From NCBI GenBank assembly GCA_017506865.1, contig JAFCMP010000002.1, positions 248,001 to 312,000 of the forward strand: DNA of 64,000 nt, written 5' to 3'. Positions 23,001-34,200 of this stretch are shown here, piece after piece. Each line of letters starts with the position of its first letter. Within the stretch, counting starts at the first letter, position 1. This DNA is from Tribonema minus (Eukaryota > Sar > Xanthophyceae > Tribonematales > Tribonemataceae). The notes beneath the pieces were generated by a model that was not told the origin of the DNA, did no database searches, and saw only the letters and a list, made by a program, of their open reading frames with translations. Both the position numbers and the translations under genes were made by a program.

Positions 23001-24020
23001 GCGCCGCATGACGCACTGCGGCTCGCTTTGCCATTTTGCTTTACCCCTCGCGCATTTTGTGGACAGCATCCTTAGACGCATCTCTCAGGTCTCTCAGGTT
23101 TAGGGTTAGGGTTAGGAGCGCCGCGGCGTAAATTGTGATGCCGTTGTCACTTCACTTTTGATCCACCCCTTGAAAGTCAGATCAACCACGTTCAGCGTGC
23201 CTGAAGCCTGCGAGGGGAACCAACTTCGCAGCAAACGTCTGTACCACATGCTTTGAAGTAGTGCTTTACCGCATGATGTTGGACGGGGCATTCGTTGAAG
23301 GTGACTAGGACAGTGTTGAAGTCATGCTGGCACCGCTGAATCCTTCTGTCGCTCTGATCTGCAACAGCCGCGCAGCGCCACGCAGCGCTGGCAATGCTTC
23401 AGTAGTAGAATACCCATCACTCCAAGTCCCCAAGACGCTCAATTTTAGTGCAGAGTCCTTCCATTTCCAGACGCATGCGCACTGCCATACCACACCATGG
23501 CGCGTGCAGGTGCATATTTTCCCAGATGTATACACATGTTCCTCTGTGCCACCTCTCGGCGCGCGCAGGACCTGATCGGCGAGCTGCTGCTGGTGAAGCG
23601 TGCCTGCCTGCTCAGAGTAAATGCACAGTGCACTTTGGTCCACAGCCATGGAGCCAGTGTCATGCTACAAATAATGATTATTCTGGCAGGTTCTGCTCTC
23701 CCAGACGCTCACCAAATCCGTTCACATGCAAGATCAGCATGCTTGAATTTCTTTCTGACGTAGTGTGCGCTCAAAACTAGACACCTTGCCCCCCCCCCCC
23801 CCTCCCTCCCTCCCTCCCCCCTCCCATAGTATACGCGATGCAATAACACTCACTGCCCCCCCTTTTCCCTCCCCACTCCCCCCGTACGCAATCAACAACC
23901 ACTCACTGCCCCCCCCCCCACCCCACCCCACCCCCACCCCCCACCCATTGCCCGCAGCGTGCGGGCTGGCTCTTCACCCTGGCGGAGTACCACCAGATGT
24001 CCAACAACCATGCGGAGCAG
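17053..24020 (+). CDS. Exons of a possible DOCK-family RhoGEF (partial)
   Basis: Best-supported pieces are 17053..17176 joined to 17628..17731 (phase 1; ends AGMGSGDRT) and 18219..18321 joined to 22364..22502 (phase 2; SDHFT-NNPRAAVRCSAHDF, then HLTYHAYTYHAYGS and LLLAFFK). A later exon from 23958 reads AGWLFTLAEYHQMSNNHAE and ends at a GTCAGT donor near 24,020. In DOCK proteins a helical repeat region with an N-x-x-x-R-x-x-A pattern leads into the DHR-2 GEF domain. That domain opens with W-L-x-x-L-A-x-x-H-x-x-x-x-N-[HY]-A-E-A-A-x-C. The last exon fits that opening well and the 22.4-kb exon fits the preceding region. The catalytic part of DHR-2 was not found downstream, so the gene may be truncated, decayed or more finely split. 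The joins across the long introns are unproven. Confidence 0.35.
20728..21070 (+). repeat. Tandem duplication, period about 177 bp
   Basis: Two copies share ATGAACTGGTCTG, a GTTGATCATGCCATT block, a TATCAGAACA/TTTCAGAACA block and CACTGCAGGCTAGG. They begin near 20,728 and 20,900. The surrounding 18.4-22.3 kb, which would be one long intron of the candidate DOCK-like gene, shows no other supported exon. Confidence 0.65.
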
Positions 24021-24220
24021 GGTCAGTGCCTCATAACCAGGGCTTCAAAAACTGCCTGCGCATATGGGACCGCCTCGGCAAGCCGCGCCCGCTGCACGGC
24101 GCGGTTGCGGGCGGGCAGCGCATGCTGAGCGGCGCCGGGTGAGATAGAATACAATTGTACATTTGAAATACAAGTCTGTGCAGTCTGCTGCGCACATGCG
24201 AGCGACGATGCGCTGACATT

Positions 24221-24322
24221 AAGGAGATGCACGACGTGGGACTGCTGCGCACACGCAGAGCGCAGTGCGTTAAGGAGATACACGACGTTGGACTGCTGCG
24301 CACACGCAAAGCGCAGTGCGCT
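24221..24322 (+). repeat. 51-bp tandem duplication, reads as a 17-residue repeat
   Basis: Two adjacent 51-bp units differ at only a few positions. Because 51 is a multiple of 3 the repeat can be read through: KE(M/I)HDVGLLRTR(R/K)AQC twice. An open frame continues downstream, but no clear splice sites tie it to a gene. Confidence 0.7.
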
Positions 24323-25904
24323 TGCAATGCGATTCGCGGGCGGGCGGTACACGCAGAGTGGCGCTGGGTAAGAGCGCTGCCACAGAGTACCCCTGATTGC
24401 GTATGCATGAAAAGGGAGCAGTGCACTTGCGATATACTGTACTGTCGTGGTTTAGGTGTGTACGCCCTAAGCGAGGCGCCAATGTGGGCATCAACATCAG
24501 CCCCTCAAGTAGCACCAGTTTTGTCTCCAAATTTCTGGTTGACTCATCACACTGTCACAACCTCTGTCCCCCCCTCTACCCCCCCCCCACACCCACAAAC
24601 TGCATCATTGCTCAGCGGCATCGGCGGCGGCAGCGGCCCTGGCCTGCTGCGCACGCCGTGTTGTGTTGGAGGCACGCAAACGCGCACATCCTATTTACAG
24701 TCACAACGACCAGCTGATGAGCCACTGGCATGAACATGTTATAGCAACGATTCCGGTTTCGAAAGTGCTTTACTTGTCTCGGCGGCTGCGCTCATCTCCG
24801 CCCCCCGCTGCACCATCACTCAGCGGCATCGGTGGGCGGAAGCTGCGGTCCACGCATGCGCCACTGCGGCTGTGGGGCTTGCTGCAGGACCTGCGGCGCA
24901 ACATTCTGGGTCACGCCAATCAGGCGGGTCTGCGGCTCGGCGAGACGTGCCTGCCCATCCTCAAACATGATGCGGGCTGCTGAGCGCTGGCGCTGCTGCG
25001 GCGATGCACGGGACTGCACGTGATGTGGTTGCGCTGGCCCGTCTGTGAGCTAGAGTCTGCACTGCGAGCAACTGTGTGGAGAGACAGTGCAGGCTGCCGA
25101 GCTCTGGTGTGGCAGCGCGCTGCGGGACTGCGCGTTGCGGGACTGCGCGTGGCGCTTGGGCGCAACGACTTGGAAGTTCAATAACATGCGTGGCAGTTCT
25201 GCATTGTACTGTATATGATAGGTGACATCATTCAGCTGGGATTGACTTGTGCGGGTGCTGAGCGCTGCAGCTGCAGTTGAGCGTGCATTAGGGTTAGGTT
25301 TGTAATTAGAATCACACACTGGCAGGTCCACCCTGAGCGAGAACAATCAAACCACATTTTCTGTGCCTGTGTGGTGACATGTGTGCGGTACGTGTAACCT
25401 GTTGGAAGTGTATTAGAATGCTGTGCATGCTGCGTCACATATACTGCCGCGGCAGTGCAAACGCAATGTCAGCTGATTGCGGCAACGAGCTCAAATGAGA
25501 GGCTTTATGATGGCTCGAGGGGCAAAACAATCAGTATAATAAGAGGGTATTGAGCATGTGCAGCATACAAACGGGGAAATGTCCCAGAAGCCAACGAACA
25601 TTATTTGCACAGTGGTCGTTAGGAAATGTCCGGTATGTGTAGTGGTGACATCAAAGAAAATGTATGTCGACTACAGAGAAAATGTATGTTGACTGTGACT
25701 TTCATCCTTCTTTTCTTGCAGACAGCTACATGACCATGGTGCGAGGCAATAGGGCACTCGGGGCTACCGTCGCGGAGCACACAGCTCTTTTAAAACAGCT
25801 TGGACGGTGCACACATGGGGGTGGCAAGTGCACTGGAGCAACAAGAGACCACTACTTACCTCACAGTGCAAATATACCGCAGATCACAAAGCACGAGCCT
25901 CATC
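24323..25904. other. Intergenic; one possible terminal exon
   Basis: The only suggestive stretch is 24,840-24,983 on the plus strand. It reads LRLWGLLQDLRRNILGHA and ends LKHDAGC before TGA. It has no clear acceptor or identity. A related GATGCGGGCTGC block recurs at about 21,925. The rest is low-complexity or without signal. Confidence 0.35.
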
Positions 25905-28633
25905 TTAATGTCTCCTGCTCTGTTGGTACAATGCCTGCACAAGCCATTGCAATGTGACATGTTTGTCATCAGAAGTTTGTGTATTGTGATAGGTACACTC
26001 ATGCCATTCACATCTCTGCAAGGAGCTGCAAAAGAGTTGCAAGAGCAAAGAGCAATTTGAAAGCCAAGATGGGCAAAGGGTGATGTGCTCATGTATGTTT
26101 GTGTTTCTGGGGTTTGCTGTGCGTACACGTTTGAGTGAGGGCACAGGGACATTGTCTGGCACTTGTTGCGGGTCGCGCTTCTTAATTGATGGGCCTGCCA
26201 AGTCCAAGGCAGTCCCCGTCACAGCCGTGCCAAACCCAGGCAAATGTGGCTCATCGTTCAGCTTGTTCAATGGATAAAGCGACACTGCTGCCTCCAGCGG
26301 CACTTGTGAGCATGCTGAGCCATATTGGCCAGATGAAGAGAGCGCCGAGTGTTCGCCTTTGAATTCTTCGAAGCCGTCATAGAGCATGTTGTCCATATCC
26401 GCCTCTGATGTAATTGGCTCGTGTTCTGCTTCATGCACCTGTGAACAGCAGAAGATGGCAATGGTCAGCAGTGCAAATACTTTTGGACTCAGAAGGCCTC
26501 TGTTTCAGTCAGGTTGAAATGACTGCACTGAAATCATGCATTCACTTATTTGTGCGGATACAGGACAGAAGCATCTATGATAATATCTCGGGTAAAAAAA
26601 TATTATGCCCATGCACTGCTTCCAGGCCGAGGGACACAAAGAGTCAACTATTGACGTGCTGTCATTGCAATGTTGGAGAATACCTGAGCGATGCACGATT
26701 TCTTGAACGATGGCAAGCCAACACACATGTTACATATGTCATGCAGGCACCCGTGTTTGCAATCCCCTAAAAGCACGTCGGCTCCGGAAGGGATGCAAAC
26801 GGTGTGTTGGCAACACGATAGGCATAGCTATGGTGCACTGAAGCAAACCGTTTGTCTTATTTGTCTATGTGTGCATGCACTCTCTCTAGCAGATGTGCTC
26901 AGTAGAGAAGGGATGGCCGAACATGACGTGTGACGCAAATTGTCGCCGGTATCAGTGCAGCAATGAGCGCCTGGACACGCCCAAATCTGCCTGGATCAAT
27001 GCACTGCCACACTTGGCTAATTGCGCAAAGGTTGAGTTCTGCTATTATCGGGCGCCTGACTGTGCTGCCGACATGAACAAAGGGGTGCCCATGTGCAAGC
27101 GGTGACACTCAACGGGTTGAAATAAATAACATTTTCAGCATCATTTGACACAACGAACTCTGGCGATAACTTACTGCAGGAGTTGGAGCCATTGCTTGTT
27201 GATCCCTGCCCGCACGCTGTGTGTCTCCTGAAGAAAACCCACCCCGCACTGCCCGCTGAGCCATGCCCGCGCGCTCCGTGTCTCCTGACAAACCTCCACG
27301 CCGCTGCAGCAATGGTGCGTCCTGTTGAGGCATGGTTACTGCTCCACGCTGCCGCACCTCCTCAGCAGCAGCTGTAGACAAGCTGGGCTCCGCGCCCTCC
27401 TCAAGGCCTACCGTTACGGTACTTGCTGCGGCCGCAGCCGCTGCCGCAGCTGACGTGGTCGCTTGCAGTGGGCAGTGAGGAATACCGCCTGCTGATGGCA
27501 AAGTCTGCTGCGCTGGCATCTGCTGATGTGCCTGTGTGACCACTTGCTCATACAGATGCGGCGCCGCCATTGCGGCTGATGATGCCGCTGGCAGCGGGGC
27601 CGCCGCAACAGTCGGTTCCACTGCCATCCGCTCAGCTGCTTGTGCAACAGCTTCTTTGTCCTGATGCGTTGCTGCCGCTGTAGCCCCGGCTGATTGCAGT
27701 GGGTCCTGCAGCCCGCCGATTGCTTCTGCCATGGTTGGCTGCGGTGCCATCTGCTCTGTGCCAAGTTGCTCAGAGTGCAGCGGCGGCTCACCAGCAGCAG
27801 GACGAGCGCCTGCGGCTAGCTGCATTTCCTGGATGCCTTGGAGCAGTTGGGCTCTGGCGTACTTTTGTAATCCACAAGCTATAATGAGCATTTGAACCCA
27901 CTTGAGTTTCAGCTTGTTCTGCAGTGACTTATCCCATGTTATGTTTTTGTCGTCCCAGTGTGTTTTTGTAATCCACAAGCTATAATGAGCATTTGAACCC
28001 ACTGGAGTTTCAGCTTGTTCTGCAGTGACTTATCCCATGCTATGTTTTTGTCGTCCCAGTGCTGTGGCTTCCATGCGCTTTCCCACACCCCCAACGACGA
28101 CTTGTTATTGGCATCCACACAGCAGCCGGTTTCGTTTCCCTAACCTCCAACCAGAGGTATCTCATCGAGGCATATTTGAGCTCATCAGCATTCCACTGAT
28201 CGACAGGCAGAGCACTGACCTCCTGCTGTGTTGGGAATAGGCTTTGTGCTACGACGGCCTGAGCATTAGGGCTGCCCCAAACTGCATTATACAGCGAGTG
28301 AGAGTTTGGTGTGCAGTTATGGGTGTGCCCCATCGGATGATGCTTTTCAATCATCAACACTTCCGAGCCAGGAAATGCTTGCCCAAATCTCTCGCCAAAG
28401 TTTGTCACCTGCTTCCAAAACTTCTTGAAGTCACGCTCAAAGGAGCGTGGTAGCTGAGGCACCGCTGGCGGCACGCCCTCTGCATCGCTGCCTGCAACAC
28501 GTTGTGCCTGCTGTGCAGTAGCACGCTTCTTCAGCGTGTCACATTCCTGTTTCGGCGGCGCAAGGGCGTTGGCAGCATAGGCAGCAAACCGTCGAGTGCG
28601 GGCTGGCTTTCCCCGGTCGCCGCCATCCGTCAA
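25905..28633 (-). CDS. Orphan multi-exon gene, Ala/Gln-rich, disrupted by tandem duplication
   Basis: Three minus-strand exons join in phase 0: about 28633..28147 (open at its 5' end, no ATG, so an upstream exon is likely), 28061..27175, and 26438..25905. Donors are GAG/GTTAGG and GCA/GTAAGT; acceptors are CCACAG and TTCACAG. Exon A carries basic and aromatic motifs (FERDFKKFWKQVTNFGERF, PVDQWNADELKYASMRYLW). Exon B starts HWDDKNIAWDKSLQ, then becomes Ala/Gln-rich and polar. Exon C is acidic (SEADMDNMLYDGFEEF) and ends with a Cys/His-bearing tail. A 101-bp tandem duplication of the first part of exon B shifts the frame, so reading copy A runs to a stop shortly after GLQK. The allele is therefore either non-functional or rescued by splicing I cannot see. 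I recognise no family; a transposon-derived origin is possible. Confidence 0.45.
27860..28061 (-). repeat. 101-bp tandem duplication inside coding exon
   Basis: The units 28061..27961 and 27960..27860 are nearly identical, with only a handful of substitutions. Each encodes HWDDKNI(A/T)WDKSLQNK when read from its own start. The unit length is not a multiple of 3. Confidence 0.85.
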
Positions 28634-28744
28634 GCCTCGCAGAGCTGCTATGAACTGCTATCGTTGCAACGGAGTCAGGGTGAATTTAAGGGTATGGAAT
28701 CCGCAAGTGGCGTGTCAACACTTTCGGATAATTCACCTGCGCCC

Positions 28745-29066
28745 TCGCCGCGATGGGCGGGGACCTGGCGTGCCTGCAGTGGCTGCGCGCAGAGAGCATA
28801 GAACTGGGGCGCTAGCACTTGCGCTCTCGCGGCGCATGGCGGCCACCTTGCATTGCTGCAGTGGGCGCGAGCGAACGGCGCGCGTGGGTGCTCTCGCGTG
28901 CAAAAGCGGATGGGGGGTACCTTAGGGTTAGGGTTAGCTGCTGCAGTGGGCAGAGCCCAACGGCGCACCCTGGGACGCGAGTACGTGCCTGGCCGCCAGC
29001 CAAGCAGGGCATCTGCATGTGCTCACGTGGGTCTGGGAGCAGGGTTGTCCGTGAGTGCCCGGACAG
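28745..29066 (+). pseudogene. Decayed ankyrin-repeat fragment
   Basis: Successive segments match the GGHL-x-x-LQW-x-R-A-NG-x-PWD type of ankyrin repeat that is abundant in stramenopile genomes. They read AAMGGDLACLQWLRAESIEL then TAG, GGHLALLQWARANGAR, LLQWAEPNGAPWDASTCLAA, and GHLHVLTWVWEQGCP then TGA. The pieces sit in different frames, are broken by stops, and have a TTAGGG-type motif inserted at about 28,924. No intact ankyrin gene is nearby. Confidence 0.6.
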
Positions 29067-29089
29067 TGCCTGGCCGCCTCAACTCAATA

Positions 29090-29325
29090 GTGAAATGAAG
29101 ATTTTATGGCTATTGCAGCAGTGGCTACCACCACCTCAGCCTGCCGATTGTGTGTCCCACTCACTTCTGGGATACCTGTCTCCCTGGCTCTGCTTCGAAG
29201 ATGACAAAGCAGACGCTGGCAACGACAATGGCTACGGCACCCGCTGAGCAAACTGCACCACTTCAAAGGGGTCTCCTTTCATCGCCCCCATGCCACTGTC
29301 ACACATGCCCAACAACCTGATACGT
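29090..29325 (+). pseudogene. Displaced copy of the secreted-protein terminal exon
   Basis: About 235 bp match 9,028-9,265 at high similarity across the intron end, the acceptor, the terminal exon and the 3' flank (shared TTTCATGGCTATTGCAGCAG-like and CACTCACTTCTGGGATA blocks, and CACACATGCCCAACA at the 3' end). The exon would read DDKADAGNDNGYGTR then TGA, against DDPDDDNDSGNGAR at the parent. The acceptor is CGAAG instead of CGCAG. No copy of the first exon is present, so this is a non-autonomous fragment. Confidence 0.75.
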
Positions 29326-31246
29326 GGGTGGCGTTTGGTTCAAGTTCAACAACTTCGAGTTACGTTTAGGCGGCACGCTCTTGCACATCGTGCCAAATGC
29401 GACGTGCGCCATGGGCCTGCAGTTGCATATGATTTGCAGCCTTATCAGGCCTCACGTACAACTTCAGCCTGGTTCAGCAACTTGAAGTCGTCGCTGCTGG
29501 CCATGTTAGATTGCCCTTTTTCATACTTCAACTGCCATCTTCACCACAATTTTGGGTCCCACGATACAGCGTGCTAGTTGTCATGCGGTTGAGGGTGTTG
29601 CTGTACCCTAGTGATGAGCTGACCATTAGCAGGCGTCGCTCTCAGGGCCACGGAAACTCTGTTCAAGATGTCTCTTTTGTCGATGCCTTCTGTGTGTGCA
29701 GCGCTTGCTGAGCAATGCGTCAGTGTCCATACTACTCATGAAACCATAGAGAGCATCTTCGATGAACAACTCAAGTGATGTCCATACCAGTCAGCCTGTT
29801 GTGGCTCCTGTGTCACAAAACGACGTGTCACTAGTGTACAGAGACATGAGATGTGTTGCATCCTCAACATCCACCAGTGTCATACAATCAGCGAGATGCA
29901 TTGTACTGACAACACTCGTGTTGCACCAGTGTCGTGCAGATACACCGAGATGCGTTCACAATATCTGAACGCACAGAGGCTGCGCAGCAACACCTTGCGC
30001 TCAGGGGCCACCAACTGCGTGTTCCAAGTTTACAGGGTCGCACAAAATGATGCATTGACAACAGTGATTCCTACCATACAGGCATGATATATATGTTGGC
30101 GCACACTCAGCATCCAACACTAGCATGCATTGTGCTCTGGGGCACACAACAATACAGTAAAGCAGCAGCAAGAAGTGCATTGCGCCAGTGGGGGGTGTGA
30201 GCCTTTATCTCAGCCTCTACATACCCAGACCAAGAGCTGAACCGCAAGTGGAGTGGCAGACCCCTGCAGCACTGATGCATACCCATCCCTGCAGTATTAC
30301 ATACATGCCCCTGCTGCAGCAACATGGCGTGCAATCATACAACTGCACTGGAGGAATTGTATGCACATGCTGCCGCCCCGCTAAGCGAACATCTACACTA
30401 GCTCTTTGATCGCGATTTGCGCACCAGCAACGCGCACAGATGAACTCCTGAGGCTTGTGCAGGCTGAACACAAAACTGCTGCACAAAATGACATCCCTCC
30501 CCAGCCGCTCCACCGCACCCCTGTAAAATATGGACCCCTCTACTGGCTCTGACTGATGGCCTGCTAAACGACGATGGGCTTTCTAGCTACATTGGCAAGA
30601 AAAGCAGCGGCGGCCGCTTTATCCGCAAGCTTGCTCCTGTCTGCAGCAAAGTAATGCGCGTGATGTACGACTTGGCGCTTGCCACCCCCCGAGTGAGTCG
30701 TTCGTGGCGGTGACGTGGTGCTGAGCGCTGACTTCTCAACTTGAACTTCACGTCTCAACTCATTTGAAATGCTGCAGCGGCGCGTGCCTGAACTTGAGTG
30801 CCTGCATCGCCTGTGTCTCATGGCACGGCTAATTCCAACTGACTAGGGCCAACCCTAACAGCTCACAAGCCCGCAAGACTCAGGGCCTTGTGTCCTGCCA
30901 GAGACTTGACGAAGCACCGCAGCATGACTCTACAAGCACGATGCTACAGTCCACGAACTTCAACAGTGAGCGTGAGTTCTGCTCGCGACAGTCGAGACAG
31001 TCGAGGCGCCAGTGCCCCGACAGGTTGCCGCACAGCCGCCGGCGCTTCTCAACCGTGAGTGACTTCTGCTGATCGCAAGTTGAAGTTCAACTTCAACCAG
31101 CAAAGCTTCAGCTTGTCATCCGGCAAGGCCGACAAGCCTTCAGCTTGTCAGTTGAAGTGCAAACTTCAACTGCAACCACGGCCCCTGCTCGCTGACAAAA
31201 GCTTCATTGCCACGACTCCTGCACGCCAGCCAAGGCGCATCATTGC
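29326..31246. other. Intergenic, no supported gene
   Basis: A minus-strand open frame at 30,564-30,705 (KRQVVHHAHYFAADRS, ending RKPIVV before TAG) could be a terminal exon but has no partner. At 31,075-31,180 there is a cluster of TTGAAGTT/AACTTCAA motifs. Otherwise I see nothing. Confidence 0.4.
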
Positions 31247-34200
31247 TCAGGCGCGGAGCTGCGGCGACGGCAGCGGCGCGAGGCGCTTGCGCATGTAGCG
31301 CAGGCGCGTCATGTCAAACACGGCAAACCACGCAGGGTCATCGCTAACTGCCTCGTAGCCCATGCTGTAGTACAGGCGCAGTGCGGGCTCGTAGCTGACG
31401 TCCACATGCAGGTATACCCACGGGTAGCCCCATGCCGCCGCCTGCAGCACACAAAAGGGCGGTGCGCAGGTACGGTTAGGGCTAGTAATTGGGTAATTGG
31501 GGGGGGGTTTGTAAAAAGAAATAGGGGTAGACGTAAGTGCATGCGTCCGCGTGCAGGTATACCCACGCGTAGCCCCATGCGGCTGCCTGCAGCACACAGT
31601 AGGGGGGGGTACGTAGGTAGGGTCAGGGGCTTGTGGTTGGGTTCTAGTGGAAAGAAATAGGGGTATATGGGAGAAAATGTGTCCACCTGCACACAGCAGA
31701 GGGCGTGCATAGGTAGGGGTAGGGCTAATTGATGGGTTCCAATGGAGGAAAATAGGGGTATACGCAAGAAAATGTGTCCACGCGCAGGTACACCCACGGG
31801 TAGCCCCATGTGGCCGGCTGCAGCACACGCAAGGGGGGTACGTAGCTAGGGTTAGGGGCTAGTTGTTGGGGTTAAGTGTAAAGAAACGGGGGTATACGCA
31901 AGTGCATGCGTCACATGCAGGTATACCCACGACAAGCCCCATACAGCAGCCTGCAGCGCACACAGGGGGTGTAGGTGGGCTTAGGCCTAGGAGCACAACG
32001 CAAGGAACGGCGGAGTGGTCAGCTGCAGCACCGGGATGTGCTACGCAAGCTGCAGGACCGTACTGAAGTGTCAACCGCTCATATATGCATGTGAGCCTGA
32101 TCCTGCAACATCGCATTTATTGAGCCATGGCAGATGCATGGCGGTCTGCAGTGTTCAGTCCACGAGCAAATCATGGAAAATGCATGCATTTCATTGTGGT
32201 GCTGGGCGGTGCTTGCAGCAGGCGTTGACCCAATATCGATGACTCAAGCACTAATGCTAGAGGTCATGAGCCTAATGCTAGCGGTCGTTGACCCTAATGC
32301 TAAGGCTCATTGACCAATTGCCAAACACAGTGTTTGAAACACAATCACAATGAAGGCTAGGGCTCGTTAACCCTAATCCTAGGGTTTACCTGTGCCTCGC
32401 AGGCCTCCATCAACGCCCTCCCAACGCCTTGCCGCCGGCACTCCGGGTCCACCAACACATTTGAGATATACGGCATGAGGGGCGTCACCTGTTGACGTTT
32501 GAGTCCAAAGACAAATGCAGATGCACACACATGTCAGGCACGCGCAAATGTGCCCTGCATAGTGCAACTGGAATTGTGGTGTTAGGAGGTTGGTTTGCAA
32601 CCTTTTCGGCTGTGCCCATGCTAGCACGTCTGACAGCGTTCCTATACGCGATACGCAATGCTCCAAGCACCTGCTGGCACAATGTGATGCAGCAACATTC
32701 AAGCACTTGATGATGGCATGCCTACTGGTGGTGCATTGATGTGTTGTTTCATCCCCCTTCTTCGCATGCTTCATGGTGTATACATGCATAGTATTCCATC
32801 GCTGCCCCATTCCATTGCACACGCGCACATCTGCAGTGGAGTCTCCCTGCTCTCGCTACCGCTCTCGCCGCCGCTGCCACACAGATCATGCACGGGTGTA
32901 ATAAATGGGGTATCCCATATCAAACTTGGAATTAAACATTGCCTTGGCCTTCAACATTAACCTCAAGTGTAAAGTTTTGCCAAGTATGCGCTTCGGGTCG
33001 TCCACTCACCAGCCCCACCAGCCGCTTCAGCGGCAGCGGCAGCGGTATCGCGGGCGGCACCTTTGCATCCACAGGCTGCAGCGACACCTCTGCCACCGCC
33101 AGGCACCGCCCGAGCGGCGACGCTCCTGCAGTTGAAGTCAAAATTGAAGTTGCATCCCCCCCTGCCGCCGCTGGCGCCTCTGCAGACCGCTGGCTGGGAA
33201 GCTCGTCTCCGCCGCCGATGTGCGGCAGCAGAGCTTTGAGAAGCGGTGCAGCGCCGCCGTCAGTGCTGCCGCCGGCGCGCGCAGGGGGGCTGGCGACGCA
33301 GAGGACCCTGTGGTCGAGCCCCTTGCGCCCCTCGCGAATGCGGATGACAAAGCCAACCTGTATCATCCAGCGCAGCGACAGGCGCTCCACGGCGTCGAAG
33401 AGGAGCCACAGGCCATCCTGGGGGGGCACAGAGGGGGTGGACGTGGGTGTGTGTGTGGGGGGGGGGGGGTTGAGCGTCGCGAGGGGAGTAGTGCGTGCGA
33501 ATCTGGGTCATGTGGAATGTCTTCTGGCATCAGCGTAATGAGATTTGGCGGCATGTGTATTGATGTGGGATGCATCCCAGAGAGCGCGTTACATAGGAGA
33601 CACGGTGTCCTGCGCAAGCTTGCGAGCACGCAAACAAGGTGTAATCTGCAATAGGCACGTGCACAGCGAGCGCAGATGCCTTTGCTCATCCAGCAATGTC
33701 TTAAGTCAGGGGCCAAAGATTTGAGCATATGACAATTGTACAGTTCCATCATGGCTGCAGACATGCATACAGGTGTCAACAACATGATGTCACGGTTCAG
33801 CTACAGTGAAGCCACAACCGTGTCAGTGATCACCTGCAGTTGTAGGCAGAATCTGCTTGATCCTGCTGCTAACATGGGGCACAGAGTTCGATTGGCATGC
33901 TATATCACAGCGGCGCGTGCTCGGGCGTTGAGTGTGGGCAGCAAGCACATATGCCAAGACCACTTCATGTCACTTATGAGTTGCTGCCAGCATTTTCGAA
34001 GTGCCACACGCAGCATATGTAGCTGCAGCACGTTAAACAGATCGCGCACCATGATGACCAATGGGGAAAGGCATGATCTGGCGCACTACTCTAGACGAAC
34101 TTGGCCACACTCTCGATGTTAGCACAGCAGTGATTCAGCACTCCAACGTTTGAGTGCACACTTTGAGAAATGACACATGTGTGCACCAGTGCGCTACGCA

